Of a stretch of DNA of 5,065 bases, positions 1-5,065 are shown piece after piece. This DNA is from Microcoleaceae cyanobacterium UBA9251. GTDB lineage: Bacteria > Cyanobacteriota > Cyanobacteriia > Cyanobacteriales > Microcoleaceae. The notes beneath the pieces were generated by a model, which made no database searches, was not told where the DNA came from, and saw only the letters and a program-made list of their open reading frames with translations. Position numbers and translations under genes: made by a program. Each line of letters opens with the position of its first letter. The first letter of the stretch is position 1. Where the stretch lies: positions 1 to 5,065 of the forward strand of contig DPLL01000223.1 of NCBI GenBank assembly GCA_003542015.1. The letters are read 5' to 3'.

Positions 1-52
1 CAGTTTTGACAAAACTGTGGTTTACAAACCAGATAATTAAGCCTTTTTAGGC
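1..52. repeat. Cluster of three perfect inverted repeats
   Basis: Three small hairpins follow one another. Positions 1-17 read CAGTTTT-GAC-AAAACTG (7-base arms, 3-base loop). Positions 18-31 read TGGTTT-AC-AAACCA (6-base arms, directly abutting the first). Positions 41-52 read GCCT-TTTT-AGGC (4-base arms). All pairs are exact. No T-run follows the last hairpin, so it does not look like a standard intrinsic terminator on the forward strand. The window edge cuts the view, so this may be the end of a larger repeat or mobile-element remnant, or the 3' end of an upstream transcript. Function is unknown. Confidence 0.55.
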
Positions 53-158
53 ATTGGTGTAATCATACTGCCCACAATGTTAATCAGTCAAGTTAAGTAT
101 GACTAAGTTTAGTAAATTTTTGGGCTATTTAGTCTAGCTCCCGAAAACAGTGGAGAAA

Positions 159-171
159 CCGGAATTTCCGG
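159..171. repeat. Palindrome CCGGAA-T-TTCCGG
   Basis: A perfect inverted repeat with 6-base arms and a single central base, preceded by GAGAAA so that the left side reads AGAAACCGG as in the repeat at 5022-5036. A related partial copy, AGAAACCCGATTTC, lies about 13 bases further on at 183-196. These look like degenerate members of a short dispersed palindrome family; no function can be read from the sequence. Confidence 0.4.
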
Positions 172-311
172 CCAATTCACCTCAGAAACCCGATTTCGCA
201 ATGCAGTCTCGTCACACTTTCCGCCTGCGAAACGGGGTTGACTACCTCAACTTGTTTCCGGCGATTATGGTTGGTGAAACCCGCCCCTAGGAATTTATAT
301 TTTTTAATCAC

Positions 312-317
312 GGGAGG
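312..317 (+). promoter_or_regulatory. Ribosome binding site GGGAGG
   Basis: A strong Shine-Dalgarno-like GGGAGG ends 7 bases before the ATG at 325. It decides the start of the 119-residue gene: the reading frame is open further upstream, to a TTG at 238, but the ATG at 325 is the first start with a good ribosome binding site, and the upstream residues look like translated non-coding DNA. Confidence 0.75.
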
Positions 318-324
318 ACTTACA

Positions 325-684
325 ATGGAACCTGACAAAGTTATCATTCTCTTTCTCAAATGGCTGCGCGAAAATCCGAGTATCTTCACGCCGACAGCAT
401 GGGAAGATTTACCCGAATTAGAGAAAGAAATAGCAGAATCCGCAGATGATGAATTGTTTCCCATTGCTTTCACTATCAGCAAGTGGTGTGGGAATCATGG
501 ATTGGGAGACAGATTAAGAGATAGTCTGCGGAAAGATTTCGATGATGCGGGGGAACCCTCCCCAAGTACAATGCAGCCGCTAACTAATATCACTCAAACT
601 CTGCGTAAAAGCATTGAAGATAGTTATAAAAAACTTCAAAAAATCGCAGCAGATAATCCAGATACCAGCAATGACTCAAAGTAG
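325..684 (+). CDS. Small helical protein of unknown function, first gene of a coupled pair
   Basis: The predicted product has 119 residues and is probably cytoplasmic, with no signal peptide or membrane segment. Residues 1-75 look like a compact all-helical domain, starting MEPDKVIILFLKWLRENPSI and carrying amphipathic helices around residues 4-16, 26-40, 44-56 and 60-70. Two tryptophans (W13, W26) and the SKWCGNHG stretch (about 52-59) look like core positions. A Pro/Ser-rich linker (about 76-87) leads to a second charged helix (about 88-110) and a polar tail. I do not recognise a named family with certainty. I recall similar short proteins beside membrane proteins in other cyanobacteria. 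Small helical adaptor domains, such as the effector-associated domains of bacterial conflict systems, have this size, but that link is a guess. The stop overlaps the next gene by 14 bases, so the two products probably work together. The start rests on the GGGAGG at 312-317. Confidence 0.75.
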   Translation: MEPDKVIILFLKWLRENPSIFTPTAWEDLPELEKEIAESADDELFPIAFTISKWCGNHGLGDRLRDSLRKDFDDAGEPSPSTMQPLTNITQTLRKSIEDSYKKLQKIAADNPDTSNDSK

Positions 685-1312
685 CAAAATCTATGCCCCG
701 AATGTCTATCTATTTGCTTTTAACCTCTGCAACGCCCTAGAATCAGAGTCTAATTCCCCTGTGGAATTAGTAAGTTTGTGGCAGAAGTGCGATGAGATTT
801 TGCAGGCTAAATTAGCAGTGGGTACAGGATTTAATGGCTGCTATTTGCAGAAAAAAGATGAACCTGTCGGCGGTTGTGTTAACCTGATTAATAAACAAGT
901 TGTTGAGAATCGCAATTCTCTGGCTTTTGCTAAGGAGATTTCCGTTGAAAATCAGCCAATTACTCTCAAGGGTTTTGCCCTACCGATGCGAATTGATGAT
1001 AGCTATGCCCTGGGTTTAAAAATTTTTGTTCCCGAAAAAGTTAACGGCATTAAAACTCCTGCTGTCGATGTTAGCATCTTCCAAGAGTTGAATTCTGATA
1101 ACTGCTTGTTGCCGGATTTTGTGCAGAGTTATTTCGGGCAAACTCTGCTGCTTACGGCTTGGCTGAGTGTGGAACAAAATCAGGCATCGCGGGCTGATTC
1201 GCAGTTTCTCAAAGGTTTAGGTAAACAGTGTCTGGAAAAGTTTATTTATGGTCAAAATCTGCCGGATTTTTATCGTCAATGCGAGTTGTTCGGTAGTCAG
1301 ATTTTGGAGTAG
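671..1312 (+). CDS. N-terminal fragment of the interrupted membrane protein
   Basis: If the TAG at 1310-1312 is respected, this frame makes a 213-residue soluble protein starting MTQSSKIYAPNVYLFAFNLC and ending at GSQILE. It has no membrane segment. It appears to be mixed alpha/beta, with a GTGFNGCYL stretch near residues 51-59 and a FALPMRIDDSYALGLKIFVP strand-rich stretch in the middle. The ATG at 671 is preferred over an upstream TTG at 614, because the residues before 671 are a lysine-rich out-of-frame reading of the previous gene. No Shine-Dalgarno is visible before 671, and the upstream stop codon lies 11 bases downstream of this ATG, which fits termination-reinitiation. Alone it lacks the membrane part, so it is most likely a truncated product. 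I see no motif that gives a function. Confidence 0.6.
   Translation: MTQSSKIYAPNVYLFAFNLCNALESESNSPVELVSLWQKCDEILQAKLAVGTGFNGCYLQKKDEPVGGCVNLINKQVVENRNSLAFAKEISVENQPITLKGFALPMRIDDSYALGLKIFVPEKVNGIKTPAVDVSIFQELNSDNCLLPDFVQSYFGQTLLLTAWLSVEQNQASRADSQFLKGLGKQCLEKFIYGQNLPDFYRQCELFGSQILE
1310..1312 (+). other. In-frame amber codon splitting one reading frame
   Basis: The TAG here is in the same frame as both flanking coding stretches (671-1309 and 1313-2191). The next codons read GNPIQLDSNS, which continues plausibly from GSQILE. There is no frameshift. The following GGGAAT does not match the CARYYA context known from leaky UAG readthrough elsewhere. A point nonsense mutation or a base-call error is the simplest reading. 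Confidence 0.8.
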
Positions 1313-1414
1313 GGGAATCCGATTCAGCTAGATAGTAACAGTCACATTATTGTCTGGTTTTTCAACAGTTCGGCAACTGATGAAATCTGGGATGAGACGC
1401 GCTATAGCGATTTT

Positions 1415-2194
1415 ATGGATCTGTTTTTGTACCGAAATAAGATTCTTCTGGCTTATCGTGATAGTCGCAAACTTTACCTGGTGACTCGCGAGGAATATAA
1501 ACAAATTGAACTGGATATTGACAAGACTTTTAAGTATTTGCAGCGGGATCAATCTCAGCAGCGACACTCGAAAGGTGTTGGTTTAAAGGATGAGGAATTA
1601 GAATATCTGGCAAGTCAGATGATTGAGATGCCGCCACGGGCTGTGAAGTATGCCCGAATGCTGATTGATTTGGAGTTTAGGCAAAATACGATCGCCATTA
1701 ATGCCCAAAATTACCAGGATAAATTAAATCAAATAAGTCTTGACATCAAAGCAGCTAAAAAGTATAATCATAGTGATGCCGATTTAAGTTTTCTCGCAGC
1801 ATTCAGTAAAGAAACTTGCCCGCAGTTTCAAAGGCAGATTCAAGCTGATTTAGGCTATTTCAAACACGGTTCGGGGTTGCTAGAGCAAGCAACGGAGGCA
1901 ATTCGAGCTATTGTGGCGATCGAAGAAGCCTATCGGGATGCGAAACTAGAGGTAACAATTCAAGCTGTAGGTTTTGGTTTGGGGGCGGCGGGTGTGGTAG
2001 CCAGCAGTGCTCCTTATTTCATCAAGCAAGATGCACCTAGTCAGAAGTTTTATTGGCCTTTAATTAAGGTAGAAATTCATCCTTTTGTGTTGGTGTTGTT
2101 GATTAGTATTGGTGCGGGTGTTGCGGTTTGGGGTTTGGTTTTGTTATTGGCCAATTTCAAGAATATTCTAGCTAAATTTAAGAGGGGAAGTTGA
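1415..2194 (+). CDS. C-terminal fragment with two transmembrane helices
   Basis: From the ATG at 1415 this frame gives 259 residues, starting MDLFLYRNKILLAYRDSRKL. Residues about 57-178 are mostly helical. Hydrophobic helices lie at about 181-203 (VTIQAVGFGLGAAGVVASSA and on) and 223-247 (PFVLVLLISIGAGVAVWGLV and on), joined by a loop of about 20 residues, and a basic tail ends the protein. No ribosome binding site precedes 1415, and no ATG, GTG or TTG lies in frame between the TAG at 1310 and 1415. Independent translation is therefore doubtful, and a protein starting here would lack the open, protein-like stretch just upstream. It is best regarded as the downstream part of the gene at 671-2194. 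As a separate gene it would be a membrane protein of unknown function. Confidence 0.5.
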   Translation: MDLFLYRNKILLAYRDSRKLYLVTREEYKQIELDIDKTFKYLQRDQSQQRHSKGVGLKDEELEYLASQMIEMPPRAVKYARMLIDLEFRQNTIAINAQNYQDKLNQISLDIKAAKKYNHSDADLSFLAAFSKETCPQFQRQIQADLGYFKHGSGLLEQATEAIRAIVAIEEAYRDAKLEVTIQAVGFGLGAAGVVASSAPYFIKQDAPSQKFYWPLIKVEIHPFVLVLLISIGAGVAVWGLVLLLANFKNILAKFKRGS

Positions 2195-2226
2195 GGCGGT
2201 TTGATTCGGCGGTTGAAACCCGGAGA

Positions 2227-2270
2227 TCCCCCCTTAGCTTGCCCCCTACTCCCCCTTAAGAAGGGGGGGA
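2227..2270. repeat. C-run/G-run hairpin repeat between convergent genes
   Basis: Three C-runs ending in TT or TA (TCCCCCCTTA at 2227-2236, GCCCCCTA at 2241-2248, CCCCCTT at 2251-2257) precede AAGGGGGGGA at 2261-2270. The last C-run and the G-run form an exact 7-base-pair hairpin, CCCCCTT-AAG-AAGGGGG. The first C-run can pair with the same G-run instead, so two structures compete. I recall arrangements like this as dispersed intergenic repeats in filamentous cyanobacteria. It lies between the ends of two convergent genes and could help stop transcription from either side, but no T-run follows on either strand, so it is not a classical intrinsic terminator. Confidence 0.6.
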
Positions 2271-2287
2271 CAAGAGCATAGATTCCC

Positions 2288-2299
2288 AATTAGCTAATT
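2288..2299. repeat. 12-base palindrome over a stop codon
   Basis: AATTAGCTAATT is a perfect palindrome that includes the TAG stop of the reverse-strand DUF3352 gene at 2294-2296. It may be chance in AT-rich DNA. Confidence 0.3.
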
Positions 2300-3925
2300 A
2301 GATTTGAAGGAAAACAGCATTTCCAATTGAGCGGTTGAGGGCTCTGGGGAAGTTGTGACAATGCTAACTCCTCGAATAGAATTTAGCACTTCAGCGGTGG
2401 GTGGTGAAACTAAAGTTGGTGCTGCTTTGAGCAGGTATTGGTTAGCCCAAGACATGGTTTTTTCCATATCCAAATAAAAGTAACCCCGATCGCCCGGTGA
2501 GACAGAAGTGGCGATCGCCTGAAAATTCGGACTGCTGCTTAACGGCTGTGGTGGCGGCGAAGTAATCACATCAACTAAAGGACCCCCGAAAGCTACAAAC
2601 ATCGTATTTTGATTCAGCCAGCCGTGCCCGAATAAAGTCCCTTGTTGCGGTATTTTCCACTCCGTAACCTCCTTACCCTGAACTTGTCTGGGGGCGACAC
2701 TGACTGTAGGATTGCTTTTGGCGATCGCATCGAGTTTTTTGAGCATCGTTTCGGCTGCGGGGCGATCGCTCGTTTCAAAAATCATCGTTGCGCCCATCCC
2801 AAACTGAGTCAAAATGCCTTGATTGGAAGCGATCGCCCCGATCGCAAATTCCCCATTCATCCAACCAAAAACATCTCGATCCGCATCCAAATTCAACCGC
2901 TTCAAACCATCCCGAATCTGCTTCATACTGCTAGTAATTTCCGGGCTATTTTTCGCCTCGGCGGTTGCTTCAGACCAAACTTTATCAATTCCATTACCGC
3001 CAATTAAAGCAATAGTTTCACCAGGAAATTTTGGCAACAATTTCGATGCAAATTGTGGATTTTTCTCAGCAAATTTGGGGTCTAATTGAGCAATAGTTTT
3101 TACCCTCAATCCCGCCTGGTCAATCCCAATTCCGGCAACCATTGACTTGACTTGTTTGAACTGCGAAATCATGGTTGAAGGCAATTTCACATCGGGCTGC
3201 AAATTAGCTTGAAGTTGCTCCATCGCCGCCGGATAATCAGCAATATAAACAGTTGCGATCGGATTTTGTACCCCTGCACTTTCAGCCAAAAACTTAGTTG
3301 CATTCTGCTGCGTGGCGAGAGAAGGTTGTCCTTTAAAAGTATCGATCGCCAATTCCACAGACTTTTTCAAAGGAGCGATCGCTAATTGATCGTCAAGCAA
3401 AGCCACACTGTAGCCCTTACCGCTTGGTTCTGCAATCTCAGAAATTTTTACCCCTTTATACTCGCTCTCTTGAATTTTTGCACCTTGCTGAGATTTTAAT
3501 TTATTAGCAAAATTCCAAGCGCTAATTTGATTTTTCACGCTTACCACCAGCAGCAGTTTCGGGGGTTCCGTCTTAGCCTCACCATCAGGGGGAAGCAAAG
3601 CCACCATCACGCCGCCCAGCCAAGGCTTTAAGTCCTTGTCATAGTCAATTTCAGTCCCTGCTAAGCTCTGATCTTGAAAAGTCTTCAAATTCTCGCCAAC
3701 CAACTTTTGAGCGCCTGGGGTGCCAAATTGCTGCAACTGAGACAACGCTTGGGGATTAGGGGAGATGAACGCAGCCATCATTGCTTTGTCGGGTACAACT
3801 TTGGCACTTTCGAGAGGGTTGGATACTTTGTTCGTCAAACTCTGGATGTAAAAGTAGGCCCCGGCGCTACCGGCTGCGATGACGATCGTAGCAGCAATTA
3901 GAAGCTTTGATTTTGTTGCAGGCAT
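2294..3925 (-). CDS. Membrane-anchored DUF3352 protein
   Basis: The product has 543 residues and matches my knowledge of the DUF3352 family common in cyanobacteria, whose biochemical function is not established. A short basic N-terminus (MPATKSK) and a hydrophobic helix at about residues 8-29 (LLIAATIVIAAGSAGAYFYI) indicate a signal anchor, with the rest probably outside the cytoplasmic membrane or in the thylakoid lumen. After the anchor come the VPDKAMMAAFISPNPQAL start of the domain (about 44-61), a KPWLGG stretch (100-105), and a long region of alternating strands and amphipathic helices. FGWMNGEFAIGAI (353-365) and a second half (about 375-543) follow, where PGDRGYFYLDMEKTMSWAN (477-495) looks conserved. 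There is no second membrane helix and no enzyme motif that I can see. The start is the first ATG of the frame; a TCCTC (3943-3947, GAGGA on the gene strand) sits 17 bases away, far for a ribosome binding site. Five HIP1 octamers lie inside the gene, and it is divergent from the ThyD-like gene. Confidence 0.88.
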   Translation of the reverse strand: MPATKSKLLIAATIVIAAGSAGAYFYIQSLTNKVSNPLESAKVVPDKAMMAAFISPNPQALSQLQQFGTPGAQKLVGENLKTFQDQSLAGTEIDYDKDLKPWLGGVMVALLPPDGEAKTEPPKLLLVVSVKNQISAWNFANKLKSQQGAKIQESEYKGVKISEIAEPSGKGYSVALLDDQLAIAPLKKSVELAIDTFKGQPSLATQQNATKFLAESAGVQNPIATVYIADYPAAMEQLQANLQPDVKLPSTMISQFKQVKSMVAGIGIDQAGLRVKTIAQLDPKFAEKNPQFASKLLPKFPGETIALIGGNGIDKVWSEATAEAKNSPEITSSMKQIRDGLKRLNLDADRDVFGWMNGEFAIGAIASNQGILTQFGMGATMIFETSDRPAAETMLKKLDAIAKSNPTVSVAPRQVQGKEVTEWKIPQQGTLFGHGWLNQNTMFVAFGGPLVDVITSPPPQPLSSSPNFQAIATSVSPGDRGYFYLDMEKTMSWANQYLLKAAPTLVSPPTAEVLNSIRGVSIVTTSPEPSTAQLEMLFSFKSN

Positions 3926-4073
3926 TGTTTGTGATTTTCGCGTCCTCTATCAGTTTAGTCAAAATAGAGAAAGGTTGTAGGGAGGCGATCGAGGATGATC
4001 TTTATTTTTGCATAATTTAAAACAAGTTTGGACGATCGTCTAAAATACTAAAAATGTGCATTATTGGTTAAAA
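3926..4073. promoter_or_regulatory. Shared upstream region of two divergent genes
   Basis: This 148-base gap separates the DUF3352 gene (leftward) from the ThyD-like gene (rightward), so both promoters should lie here. It is AT-rich at the right and contains a perfect 10-base palindrome GACGATCGTC at 4031-4040. A -10-like TAAAAT follows at 4041-4046, suitably placed for the rightward gene, but I see no matching -35. No clear leftward promoter hexamers are visible and no ribosome binding site precedes 4074. Confidence 0.4.
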
Positions 4074-5000
4074 ATGAAAGTAGCGATCGCAGGAGCAACG
4101 GGATTTGTAGGTAGCCGCTTGGTAGAGAGGCTGCATTCGGAAGGACATCAGGTGCTGGTTTTAGCCCGCGACTCGGAGCGAGCTCGGCGAGTTTTTCCCG
4201 CTTCAGCTTATCCCAATTTGGAAATTGTCGGTTACACTCCAGCGGAGTCTGGTGATTGGCTGCATTCGATCGCGGGCTGCGATGGTGTGGTAAATTTAGC
4301 TGGGGTGCCGATCGCCGAGGAAAGGTGGACAGCGACGCGCCAGCAAGCAATTCTGGATAGTCGCAAATTAACAACGGCAAAATTGGTCGAGGCGATCGCA
4401 CTTGCTAATCCTAAACCATCGGTGTTTGTGAGTGCAAGTGCGATCGGCTTTTACGGAACCAGCGAAACCGCCGAGTTTGAGGAAAATAGCGCTGCTGGGG
4501 ATGATTTTTTAGCGACAGTTTGCAAAGAGTGGGAAAGTGCGGCGCAACCCGTGAAAAATGCGGGAACGCGGCTAGTAATTTTGCGGCTGGGGATAGTGTT
4601 GGGAATGGGAGGTGCCCTGGCAAAAATGGTACCTGCTTTTAGATTATTTGCTGGTGGTCCGATCGGCACAGGGAAACAATGGTTTTCTTGGATTCACCGC
4701 GATGATGTGGTTAATTTAATATTGTATGCTTTGCAAAATCCGCAAATTGAAGGTGTTTTGAATGCGACAGCACCTAATCCAGTTCGGATGAATGAATTGT
4801 GCGAAACATTAGGAGAAATTTTAAAGCGGCCTTCTTGGTTGCCGGTGCCAGCTTTTGCTTTAGAATTGCTGTTGGGAGACGGAGCAAAAGTTGTTTTGGA
4901 AGGTCAGCAAGTGTTGCCAAAACGTACTTTAGTTAGTGGTTTTCAATATGAATATCCGACGTTGAAACTAGCACTTGAAGAGATTTTATCTGCAAGTTAA
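4074..5000 (+). CDS. thyD: TIGR01777 family atypical SDR, ThyD/SulA-like
   Basis: The product has 308 residues, the usual size for the TIGR01777 (YfcH/SDR39U1) family. It starts MKVAIAGATGFVGSRL, with the dinucleotide-binding glycines G7, G10 and G13. NLAG (74-77) and VFVSASAIGFYG (117-128) are family hallmarks, as are RLVILRLGIVLGMGGAL (166-182) and the WFSWIHRDDVV stretch (203-213). From about 254 to 300 lies the DUF1731 region (RPSWLPVPAFALELLLGDGA, then VLPKRTLVSGF). The catalytic YxxxK of ordinary SDRs is not present: the lysine at 151 (CKEWE) has alanine four residues before it. A classical epimerase reaction is therefore uncertain. Homologues in cyanobacteria and plastids (SulA, GC1, and, from memory, Anabaena ThyD) affect cell division and thylakoids; the symbol is given on that basis. 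The ATG at 4074 was chosen over a GTG at 4056 because the family begins right at the glycine motif. Two HIP1 sites lie within. Confidence 0.88.
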   Translation: MKVAIAGATGFVGSRLVERLHSEGHQVLVLARDSERARRVFPASAYPNLEIVGYTPAESGDWLHSIAGCDGVVNLAGVPIAEERWTATRQQAILDSRKLTTAKLVEAIALANPKPSVFVSASAIGFYGTSETAEFEENSAAGDDFLATVCKEWESAAQPVKNAGTRLVILRLGIVLGMGGALAKMVPAFRLFAGGPIGTGKQWFSWIHRDDVVNLILYALQNPQIEGVLNATAPNPVRMNELCETLGEILKRPSWLPVPAFALELLLGDGAKVVLEGQQVLPKRTLVSGFQYEYPTLKLALEEILSAS

Positions 5001-5021
5001 GAACCGAATCCTCGTTGTCCA

Positions 5022-5036
5022 AGAAACCGGGTTTCT
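5022..5036. repeat. Palindromic repeat AGAAACCGGGTTTCT
   Basis: Perfect 7-base arms (AGAAACC and GGTTTCT) flank a central G, 21 bases after the ThyD-like stop codon. I recall this sequence as a frequent dispersed intergenic palindrome in Oscillatoria/Microcoleus-type cyanobacteria. A T-run at 5043-5047 follows, but the RNA hairpin would keep only about five weak pairs, so a terminator role is doubtful. The remaining bases of 5001-5065 hold nothing else that I can identify. Confidence 0.6.
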
Positions 5037-5065
5037 ACGATGATTTTTGCATCCTCACCGAGATT

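Larger units (their letters stand above)
1..324. other. Upstream intergenic region without a gene
   Basis: I see no convincing coding region here. The antisense frame across 177-482 overlaps the better-supported gene at 325 and its residues do not look like a protein family I know. The region holds three perfect inverted repeats in its first 52 bases, palindromic repeats around 159-171 and 184-196, and the ribosome binding site at 312-317. A TTGACA hexamer lies at 6-11, inside the first inverted repeat; the nearest -10-like hexamer, GATAAT at 32-37, is 20 bases away, which is long. A TATATT at 296-301 could be a -10 element close to the first gene, with only a weak TTGGTG at 271-276 upstream. 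Neither promoter can be claimed firmly. Confidence 0.5.
671..2194 (+). pseudogene. Two-helix membrane protein of unknown function, interrupted by an in-frame TAG
   Basis: One reading frame of 507 codons runs from the ATG at 671 to the TGA at 2192-2194, broken only by a TAG at 1310-1312 (codon 214). The 34 codons between that TAG and the next ATG (1415) are open and protein-like (starting GNPIQLDSNSHIIVWFF), which argues for one gene. Codons 1-213 form a soluble mixed alpha/beta region. Codons about 225-290 form another compact region. About 305-425 is mostly helical and contains DADLSFLAAF and QIQADLGYFKHGSGLLEQA. Two transmembrane helices follow (about 429-451 and 471-495), with a basic tail (FKNILAKFKRGS) suggesting that both ends are cytoplasmic. 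This layout resembles CorA topology, but the GMN motif is absent. I recall similar cyanobacterial hypothetical proteins but know no function. A single-base change from TAT, TAC, CAG or TGG would explain the TAG. The start overlaps the upstream gene, suggesting translational coupling. Confidence 0.7.

Noticed and set aside
86..104. Inverted repeat AGTCA ... TGACT
   Set aside because: Five-base arms with a nine-base gap are expected by chance in AT-rich DNA.
238..324. Upstream extension of the 119-residue protein to a TTG at 238
   Set aside because: The ATG at 325 has a good GGGAGG ribosome binding site 7 bases upstream, and the extension overlaps repeat-like intergenic sequence.
177..482. Reverse-strand open frame of 101 codons
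   Set aside because: It overlaps the better-supported forward gene at 325, is Ser/Arg/Lys-rich and resembles no family I know.
614..670. Upstream TTG start at 614 for the larger gene
   Set aside because: The residues are a lysine-rich out-of-frame reading of the preceding gene, with no ribosome binding site; the ATG at 671 gives a natural N-terminus.
1310..1330. Programmed UAG readthrough or pyrrolysine use
   Set aside because: The bases after UAG do not match a known leaky context, and pyrrolysine decoding is not known in cyanobacteria; a mutation or error is simpler.
1415..2194. Calling the C-terminal stretch a CorA-type magnesium transporter
   Set aside because: The two-helix topology is similar, but the GMN motif at the end of the first membrane helix is missing.
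2642..3901. Forward open frames within the DUF3352 gene
   Set aside because: They lie antisense to a complete 543-residue gene and show no independent start signal or recognisable domain.
4048..4669. Reverse-strand open frames within the ThyD-like gene
   Set aside because: They are shadows of a gene with clear family motifs; their Pro/Ser/His-rich composition is typical of antisense frames.
5022..5047. Intrinsic terminator after the ThyD-like gene
   Set aside because: The palindrome has a one-base centre, leaving a weak AU-rich stem, and the T-run starts six bases after it.

Overview
This window looks like chromosomal DNA of a filamentous cyanobacterium, most likely of the Oscillatoria/Microcoleus kind. 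The evidence is seven perfect HIP1 octamers (GCGATCGC), short palindromes of the AGAAACC-N-GGTTTCT type and a C-run/G-run intergenic repeat, both of which I recall from such genomes, and two protein families typical of cyanobacteria (a DUF3352 protein and a ThyD/SulA-like TIGR01777 protein). The genus is inferred, not shown.

Layout. Positions 1-324 hold no gene. They begin with three small perfect inverted repeats in the first 52 bases and contain degenerate palindromic repeats further on. Next comes a forward two-gene unit. A 119-residue helical protein of unknown function (325-684) overlaps by 14 bases a larger gene (671-2194) for a soluble N-terminal region, a helical region and a C-terminal pair of transmembrane helices. 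The larger gene is interrupted by one in-frame TAG at 1310-1312. The same reading frame stays open and protein-like on both sides, so this is best read as one 507-codon gene broken by a nonsense codon (or a sequence error), not as two genes. A spacer of about 100 bases follows, holding a C-run/G-run hairpin repeat (2227-2270) and a 12-base palindrome over the next stop codon.

On the reverse strand lies a complete 543-residue membrane-anchored DUF3352 protein (2294-3925). It is divergent, across a 148-base shared upstream region, from a forward gene (4074-5000) for a 308-residue atypical short-chain dehydrogenase of the TIGR01777 family. Cyanobacterial and plastid homologues of that family are linked to cell division and thylakoids (SulA/GC1/ThyD). 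The window ends with a copy of the palindrome AGAAACCGGGTTTCT.

How the genes relate. The first two genes are probably translationally coupled and should act together. They might form a membrane-tethered signalling or conflict-type system, but that is inference from architecture only. The DUF3352 and ThyD-like genes look like ordinary chromosomal genes and carry all seven HIP1 sites; the first 2.4 kb carries none. The most notable observation is the amber codon that splits the large membrane-protein gene.
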